12,407 nt of DNA from Bacteroidales bacterium (GTDB lineage: Bacteria > Bacteroidota > Bacteroidia > Bacteroidales > UBA932). The position numbers and the translations under genes were made by a program. A model generated the notes under the pieces. That model was given only the letters and a program-made list of their open reading frames with translations, searched no databases and was not told where the DNA came from. This document shows, in pieces, positions 7,731 through 12,407 of this stretch (position 1 is its first letter; every line of letters begins with the position of its first letter). The stretch lies in the NCBI GenBank assembly GCA_017615445.1, contig JAGAAD010000060.1:1-12407 (forward strand), given 5' to 3'.

Positions 7731-9092
7731 ATGAAAAGGGCACTCCCGATTCTTCTTATCGCAGCATTCTTTGCAGGCTGCACTCCGGACGCTCCGGATC
7801 TTTACAAAGATCTGACAAAGCTGGAGTTCAAATCCACAAACGAGGACTTCGCCAATCCTGAAAGGGGTTTCTACCGCCCGGTGGAAATCCACAGCGCAGA
7901 CGCCGCTGTGTTCTTCCCCGGCACAGTCACAAGCCTCAGGAAATTCAGCTTCACGCTGATGCTGCTGGAGTTCTATCTGACGGACTACATGGAGTCTGAC
8001 ATAGAGCAGGCGTTTCTCGACAAGATTCAGGAGTGCTTCACAAATCTCCGCGAGGGCGGCGGCAAGGCGATAGTCCGCTTCGCCTACAAAAGCAGCGAAG
8101 ACGACAAGCCCTGGGACGCATCCGAGCAATGGGTCCTGCGCCACATCGAGCAGGTCGCGCCCATCCTCCAGGAAAACGAAGACGTTCTCCTCGCAGTTCA
8201 GGCCGGATTCGTGGGAGTCTGGGGTGAGTGGTACTACACCACCAACTTCAACATGAACCCCTCGTCAGACGAGTCGTTCCTGCCCAGAAAACACGTCCTC
8301 GAGGCTCTCTTGAGGGCCGTCCCCGAAAGCAGGCAGGTGCAGCTCCGCACCCCTCAGTTCAAGATGAGGCTGATGGGCCTCAGCCTGGCGGACACCCTCA
8401 CAGCGGCGACAGCCCACAACGGCACCGCCGTCTCCAGGGTAGGCGGCCACAACGACTGCTTCCTTGCCTCCAGCAACGACACCGGAACCTACAAGAATGC
8501 CGAAGACCGTCCTTTCTGGAAGGCTGACACTCGCTACACCCTGATGGGAGGCGAAAGCTGCGCGGTTTCCCAGTACTGCAAATGCGACAACGCCCTGAGC
8601 GAACTCGAAGGCTTCCACTGGACCTATCTGAACAGCGCCTACCACACCAGCGTCCTCGGCAAATGGCGCACGGAGAATTGCTACGACGAAGTCTCGCTTC
8701 GCCTGGGCTACAGGCTCTCCATCGAGAAGGCCTACATCACTCCGAAGATTGCCGCCAACACAGACTATAGACTCGTGCTGATGGTCCGCAACGAAGGCTT
8801 TGCAGCCCCGATGAACCCGCGCGGAGCGGAGATGATATTCGAAGACGCCAGCGGCAAGAAGACTGCCTACAACATCAACACCGATCCCAGGCTGTGGCAG
8901 GCAGGAACCACCACCACTCTGGACATCGACATGCCCGGACTCGCAGCCGGGGAATACACCATCTGGCTTAACCTGCCTGACCCGCAGCCCAGCCTGCACG
9001 ACAATCCTTTCTATTCCATCCGCCTTGCCAACAAGGACGTCTGGGATGAGGAGACCGGCTACAACAAGATAACAACTATTAAAGTTCAATAA
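7731..9092 (+). CDS. DUF4874-DUF4832 lipoprotein, copy 2 (putative TIM-barrel glycosidase)
   Basis: This gene starts 3 bases after copy 1 stops, so the two are almost certainly translated from one transcript. It has 453 residues with a clear lipobox (FAGC, Cys17), then TPDAPD. It carries the full conserved set: NPERGF (42-47), IVRFAYK (114-120), VGVWGEWYYT (161-170), LRTPQFKMR (205-213), TAATAHNG (224-231), GGHNDCF (238-244), GGESC (273-277) and WTYLN (297-301). Glu166 and Glu275 correspond to the two invariant Glu of the other copies. The C-terminal beta domain (about 336-453) ends in the NPFYSIRLANKDVWDEETG segment that copy 1 shares almost unchanged. It is closer to copy 3 (11390) than to its immediate neighbour copy 1. 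The protein is probably anchored at the cell surface. Its function is not established; carbohydrate hydrolysis or binding is inferred from fold pattern and PUL context. Confidence 0.86.
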   Translation: MKRALPILLIAAFFAGCTPDAPDLYKDLTKLEFKSTNEDFANPERGFYRPVEIHSADAAVFFPGTVTSLRKFSFTLMLLEFYLTDYMESDIEQAFLDKIQECFTNLREGGGKAIVRFAYKSSEDDKPWDASEQWVLRHIEQVAPILQENEDVLLAVQAGFVGVWGEWYYTTNFNMNPSSDESFLPRKHVLEALLRAVPESRQVQLRTPQFKMRLMGLSLADTLTAATAHNGTAVSRVGGHNDCFLASSNDTGTYKNAEDRPFWKADTRYTLMGGESCAVSQYCKCDNALSELEGFHWTYLNSAYHTSVLGKWRTENCYDEVSLRLGYRLSIEKAYITPKIAANTDYRLVLMVRNEGFAAPMNPRGAEMIFEDASGKKTAYNINTDPRLWQAGTTTTLDIDMPGLAAGEYTIWLNLPDPQPSLHDNPFYSIRLANKDVWDEETGYNKITTIKVQ

Positions 9093-9094
9093 TT

Positions 9095-9784
9095 ATGAAA
9101 TTCCATTACATTCTCGCAGCTGCAGCAGCTGCAGCAGCACTCATGTTTGTTTCCTGCAATCAGGACAACCCTAATGACGAAGAAGAGGAAGAAGAGCCGG
9201 AGGTCGTGGACAACAGCAAGATCAAGATCGACGGTGATTTCGCCGACTGGGCTCTTATCGGCAGCGACGTGGTGTCCAGCACTCTCCCCACCGGAGACAT
9301 CGCTTTCGACGCCATGAAACTCTTCAAGGCCTACGCAGACGACAACTACCTGTTCTTCTACTTCGAGATGGATCCCACCAATCTCGCCACGATGGACCTG
9401 TTCATCGACCTTGACAACAGCAAGGCCACCGGCCAGACCGGAAACTGGACCGAGATGGGAGCCGAGATTCTCCTTCAGGCTTCGTTCAATGTGGATGAGA
9501 AGGGCGCAGGAGTCTACAACCCTATCGTCCGCGTCTACGGCGGCGAGCCCGGTGGCACAGACTGGGCATGGGTCGACGAAGCAGGCATGAACTTCACCGA
9601 GTCCGCAGTGGTCGCAAAGACAGACGAACTCATCCAGGTGGAGATGCGCATGATCCGCGAAATGATGGTTCTTCCGGACCTCGGCAAGTCCTTCACTATC
9701 GGCGCAATCATCGAGAACTCCGGTTGGAGCATTATCGGTAAGCTTCCTCAGGAAGACACTGGCCTGACCGTTACCGCGAAATAA
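9095..9784 (+). CDS. CBM9/DOMON-like sugar-binding lipoprotein, second copy
   Basis: This 229-residue lipoprotein begins 2 bases after the preceding stop codon. The signal peptide has an unusual core of eight consecutive Ala (8-15) before LMFVSC, with the lipid Cys at 21. A strongly acidic stretch follows (DEEEEEEPE, about 28-36), the surface-export type also seen in the paralog at 5499. The domain shares the opening IKIDGDFADW (43-52), FFYFEMD (87-93), FIDLDNSKATG (103-113) and IREMMV (187-192) with that paralog, so both are CBM9/DOMON-like beta-sandwiches. The segment matching the paralog's Trp cluster is reduced to two Trp (DWAWV, 156-160). The two proteins may therefore bind different parts of the glycan. 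No catalytic residues are evident; binding is inferred from fold signature and location between enzyme genes. Confidence 0.83.
   Translation: MKFHYILAAAAAAAALMFVSCNQDNPNDEEEEEEPEVVDNSKIKIDGDFADWALIGSDVVSSTLPTGDIAFDAMKLFKAYADDNYLFFYFEMDPTNLATMDLFIDLDNSKATGQTGNWTEMGAEILLQASFNVDEKGAGVYNPIVRVYGGEPGGTDWAWVDEAGMNFTESAVVAKTDELIQVEMRMIREMMVLPDLGKSFTIGAIIENSGWSIIGKLPQEDTGLTVTAK
9116..9139 (+). repeat. GCA/GCT triplet repeat encoding eight Ala
   Basis: The nonamer GCAGCTGCA occurs twice in tandem (9116-9124 and 9125-9133), followed by GCAGCA. It encodes codons 8-15, the hydrophobic core of the lipoprotein signal peptide. Slippage would change length in whole codons, so the reading frame would be kept. 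Confidence 0.75.
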
Positions 9785-9792
9785 TTCGGGCT

Positions 9793-11382
9793 ATGAGCGC
9801 AAAACGGCATCTGTTTGCCCTGCTCGCCCTGGTCTTTCCCCTCCTCTACGGCTGCGGTTCCCAGGAACTGCGCATCCCGCTTGAGGACGGGGAAGCCGTC
9901 TGGGGCGGACACATCAAGGACGGCTCGCTGATGCCGTTTGCTTCCGGATTCGAGACCTCGCTGGAGTACAATCTCTCAAACCAGGTCAATCCCCTTCTGC
10001 TCACATCCGGCGGAAAGTATGTCTGGTGCGACAATCCCTTCTCTTTCCGCATAGAAGATGACGCCATCGTCATCACCAGCCAGCTTTCGGACATAGAATG
10101 GAAGAAAGCCGGCGAAACTCTCGCCGAGGCCTATAAAGCCGCGGCAGCGGCGCACTTCCCCGCCGACGGCAAGATGCCGCCGGCCGAGTTCTTCCGCCTG
10201 CCCCAGTACAACACCTGGATCGAGCTGATGTATGATCAGAACCAGGCGGGAGTGCTGGCCTACGCGAAAGGCATTCTGGACAACGGCCTGCCGCCGGGAA
10301 TAATAATGATAGACGACACCTGGCAGGAAGACTACGGCAAGTGGGTCTTCCATCCCGGCCGTTTCCCGGACCCGAAGGCTATGTGCGATCAGCTGCACCG
10401 CATGGGCTTCAAGCTGATGCTGTGGATCTGCCCGTTCGTGAGCATGGACCAGTACCAGATCTGCCGCGAGATAATGGCGAACAAGGGCTTCCTGCTGACG
10501 GGCGCTCCGAGCTGGGAAGAGGCCTCCGATCCGTACCCCGTCCGCTGGTGGAACGGCACCTCGGCCGTGCTGGACTTCTCCAACGAAGCGGCCGTCCGGT
10601 GGTTCGACTCCCAGCTTAAGAGGCTCACGGACGAGTTCGGCGTGGACGGTTTCAAGTTCGACGCCGGCGACTTCGATTTCTATCCGGCGGACGCGCTCGC
10701 GAAGGGCGGCAAGGTGCCCGCGTGGGAGCAGTGCTCGCTGTTCGTGGACCACGCCGTCCGCTATCCCTACAACGAGCTTCGCGCCGGCTGGCGCAACGCC
10801 GGAAGGCCGGTGGTGCAGAGGCTCCACGACAAAGGCCATTCGTGGGAGGACCTGCGCAAGCTGATCCCCGAGATGATGGCCGAGAGCCTGATGGGCTTCA
10901 GCTTCTGCTGCCCGGATATGGTGGGCGGCGGAAGTTTCGAGACCTTCCTGAGCGGCCGGACGGACCCCGAGCTGATAGTCCGCTCGGCCCAGGTCCACGC
11001 GCTGATGCCGATGATGCAATTCTCGCTCGCGCCGTGGAGAGTGCTGGACAAGGAGCACTATTCCGCCGTGCTGAAGGCGGTCGGGCTGCGCAGCGCGATG
11101 CTGCCGCTGATCCAGAGCCTGTTCGAGCGTGCTGCCCGGACCGGCGAGCCCATCGTCTCCCCGCTGGAATACGTTTTCCCGGGCGAGGGGCTGGCCGCGG
11201 TCAAGGACGAGTTCATGCTCGGCGAGCGGCTGCTGGTCGCGCCCATGCAGGACCCCGGCACACGCAGGACTGTCGTGCTGCCCGCGGGCCAGTGGAAAGC
11301 CGACGACGGCCGGATCTACGAAGGCGGGACGCACGAAATCGACGTGCCGCTGGACCGTATTCCCATTTTTGAAAAACTGTAA
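9793..11382 (+). CDS. GH31 family glycoside hydrolase lipoprotein
   Basis: This is a predicted retaining alpha-glycosidase that would remove alpha-linked residues from the glycan or its oligosaccharides. The 529 residues start with a lipoprotein signal (LLYGC, Cys21). A short beta-rich N-terminal region (about 25-105) precedes the catalytic barrel (about 135-440). Barrel landmarks are GIIMIDDTW (169-177), LMLWICPFV (208-216) and VDGFKFDAGD (284-293), where Asp290 is the expected nucleophile. Asp346 in RLHDKGHSW aligns with the GH31 acid/base; here HD replaces the usual GD. MGFSFCCPDMVGGG (367-380) matches the G..f..pDmiGG segment of the MYORG-type branch, whose human member is reported to be an alpha-galactosidase. 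It is shorter than most GH31 enzymes. After the Cys comes GSQEL, without dense acids, so it may face the periplasm. GC-rich codons (CTG, CGG, GCG) are commoner than in neighbouring genes. Family is sure; substrate is not. Confidence 0.93.
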   Translation: MSAKRHLFALLALVFPLLYGCGSQELRIPLEDGEAVWGGHIKDGSLMPFASGFETSLEYNLSNQVNPLLLTSGGKYVWCDNPFSFRIEDDAIVITSQLSDIEWKKAGETLAEAYKAAAAAHFPADGKMPPAEFFRLPQYNTWIELMYDQNQAGVLAYAKGILDNGLPPGIIMIDDTWQEDYGKWVFHPGRFPDPKAMCDQLHRMGFKLMLWICPFVSMDQYQICREIMANKGFLLTGAPSWEEASDPYPVRWWNGTSAVLDFSNEAAVRWFDSQLKRLTDEFGVDGFKFDAGDFDFYPADALAKGGKVPAWEQCSLFVDHAVRYPYNELRAGWRNAGRPVVQRLHDKGHSWEDLRKLIPEMMAESLMGFSFCCPDMVGGGSFETFLSGRTDPELIVRSAQVHALMPMMQFSLAPWRVLDKEHYSAVLKAVGLRSAMLPLIQSLFERAARTGEPIVSPLEYVFPGEGLAAVKDEFMLGERLLVAPMQDPGTRRTVVLPAGQWKADDGRIYEGGTHEIDVPLDRIPIFEKL

Positions 11383-11389
11383 TTGAGAT

Positions 11390-12407
11390 ATGAAACGCTT
11401 ACTCACGCTGATTGCAGCCGCTTCGCTGCTTTGCTCCTGTGACGAGTTCCAGATGCCGGATTTCGGCTTCAACAAACAGGAACAGGAGAAGACGGAAAAA
11501 CCGGACGACCAGGAAACCCCCGCTCCGGAAATTCCGGACAACACCGGTGCAGACGCCCCGGGAGGCTACGACTGGACAGGTGTGAAATACACCTTCGAAG
11601 AGGCCACGGATGTCATCGCCAACCCGGAAAGGGGCTTTATGAAGTATCAGGACTTCAAGACAAGCACCGCCGCTTTGAAGGCTTCCGCCGTGAAGGCCCA
11701 GAGGGCAGAAGGACGCACCCTCTACTACTGCGGTTTCTACCTGACGGACTTCATGAACGGCGACATCTCCGAGTCCTATCTTAAGAAGATTCAGGACACT
11801 ATGGACGCCCTGCGCGAGGGAGGCGGAAAGTGTGTGCTGCGTTTCGCCTACAAAGAAAGCGACAGCGAAAAGAGCAAGCCCTGGGATCCCACCGAGGAGA
11901 TAGTGATGAGGCATATCGCTCAGCTCAAGCCCATCTTCCAGAAGAATGAAGATGTCATCTTCGTGCTTCAGGCAGGATTCGTGGGTGTGTGGGGCGAGTG
12001 GTACTACACCTCCAACTTTAAGTTCCAGCCTTCTACCAATGACGACTATCTGCCCCGCAAGAGGGTAGCCGAAGCGCTGCTGGATGCGATGCCGCTTTCC
12101 CGTCAGGTGGAGCTCCGCACTCCTCAGTTCAAGATGAGGATGTATGGACTCACAGTCAAGGACACATTGACTGCCGCCACAGCCCACAAAGAGACGGCTC
12201 TCGCCCGCCTGGGTGGCCACAACGACTGCTTCGGCGCCGCGGCCGACGACTGGGGCACCTTCGACAACGAGACGAAGGACCGCGAGTTCTGGAAGGCCGA
12301 GACCCGCTACACAATTATGGGCGGCGAGACCTGCAACCCGTCTGACTACTGCACCTGCAAGGCTTCCACAAAGGACATGGTGGACTACCACTGGACCTAC
12401 CTGAACA
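11390..12407 (+). CDS. DUF4874-DUF4832 lipoprotein, copy 3 (3' end cut by window)
   Basis: The ATG at 11390, 7 bases after the GH31 stop, opens a frame that runs to the window edge; 339 residues are visible and about 120-150 more are expected from the other copies. The signal peptide ends at LCSC (Cys17), followed by DEF. A charged, Pro-rich linker (about 28-58) makes this N-terminus longer than in copies 1 and 2 and may hold the domain away from the membrane. Conserved blocks are NPERGF (78-83), CVLRFAYK (148-155), VGVWGEWYYT (198-207), LRTPQFKMR (242-250), TAATAH (261-266), GGHNDCF (275-281), GGETC (311-315) and WTYLN (335-339). Glu203 and Glu313 match the invariant pair of the other copies. 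It closely resembles copy 2, especially around 242-281. The function is unassigned; a surface glycosidase or glycan-binding role is inferred. Confidence 0.85.
   Translation, partial: MKRLLTLIAAASLLCSCDEFQMPDFGFNKQEQEKTEKPDDQETPAPEIPDNTGADAPGGYDWTGVKYTFEEATDVIANPERGFMKYQDFKTSTAALKASAVKAQRAEGRTLYYCGFYLTDFMNGDISESYLKKIQDTMDALREGGGKCVLRFAYKESDSEKSKPWDPTEEIVMRHIAQLKPIFQKNEDVIFVLQAGFVGVWGEWYYTSNFKFQPSTNDDYLPRKRVAEALLDAMPLSRQVELRTPQFKMRMYGLTVKDTLTAATAHKETALARLGGHNDCFGAAADDWGTFDNETKDREFWKAETRYTIMGGETCNPSDYCTCKASTKDMVDYHWTYLN

Noticed and set aside
9976..11544. 522-codon open frame on the minus strand across GH31 and the start of DUF4832 copy 3
   Set aside because: High GC in GH31 removes antisense stops; the + strand frames carry clear family motifs and the minus product does not.

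Overview
The window looks like part of a polysaccharide utilization locus (PUL) from a Bacteroidota genome, most likely order Bacteroidales. The evidence is an adjacent SusC/SusD pair, a run of short-signal lipoproteins with acidic residues after the lipid cysteine, A-rich leaders without clear Shine-Dalgarno sites, and a match to the Bacteroides -7 promoter element. Coding GC is fairly high for the group (35/60 in one hand-counted stretch, 44/60 in another), which fits a high-GC Bacteroidales lineage. I cannot name a genus. All supported genes are on the + strand and there is no gene-free stretch above about 55 bases.

Layout. (1) 3-602 is the 3' end of a gene of the class II tagatose-bisphosphate aldolase non-catalytic subunit family (GatZ/KbaZ/AgaZ-like). 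(2) A 50-base AT-rich gap holds a likely promoter. (3) 653-6254 holds a SusC-like TonB-dependent transporter, a SusD-like lipoprotein and a CBM9/DOMON-like lipoprotein with a very Trp-rich segment. This block closes with a strong intrinsic terminator hairpin. (4) 6330-12407 is a tightly spaced second block (gaps of 2-8 bases): two DUF4874-DUF4832 lipoproteins, a second CBM9-like lipoprotein, a GH31 glycosidase lipoprotein and a third DUF4874-DUF4832 lipoprotein cut by the window end.

How the genes may work together (inference). SusC/SusD and the two CBM9-like proteins would capture and import an unknown glycan, and GH31 would remove alpha-linked sugars. No endo-acting enzyme of a known family is present. 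The three DUF4874-DUF4832 paralogs are therefore the best candidates for backbone cleavage. Their sequences can be laid out as eight successive strand-like segments, with invariant Glu residues on the fourth (GEWYYT) and seventh (GGE(T/S)C), which is the arrangement of clan GH-A glycosidases. This possible uncharacterised glycosidase family, used in triplicate, is the main point of interest. The upstream aldolase-family gene and the resemblance of the GH31 to the MYORG-type branch hint weakly at a galactose- or galactosamine-containing substrate.

No regulator, tRNA, rRNA, CRISPR array or mobile element was seen.
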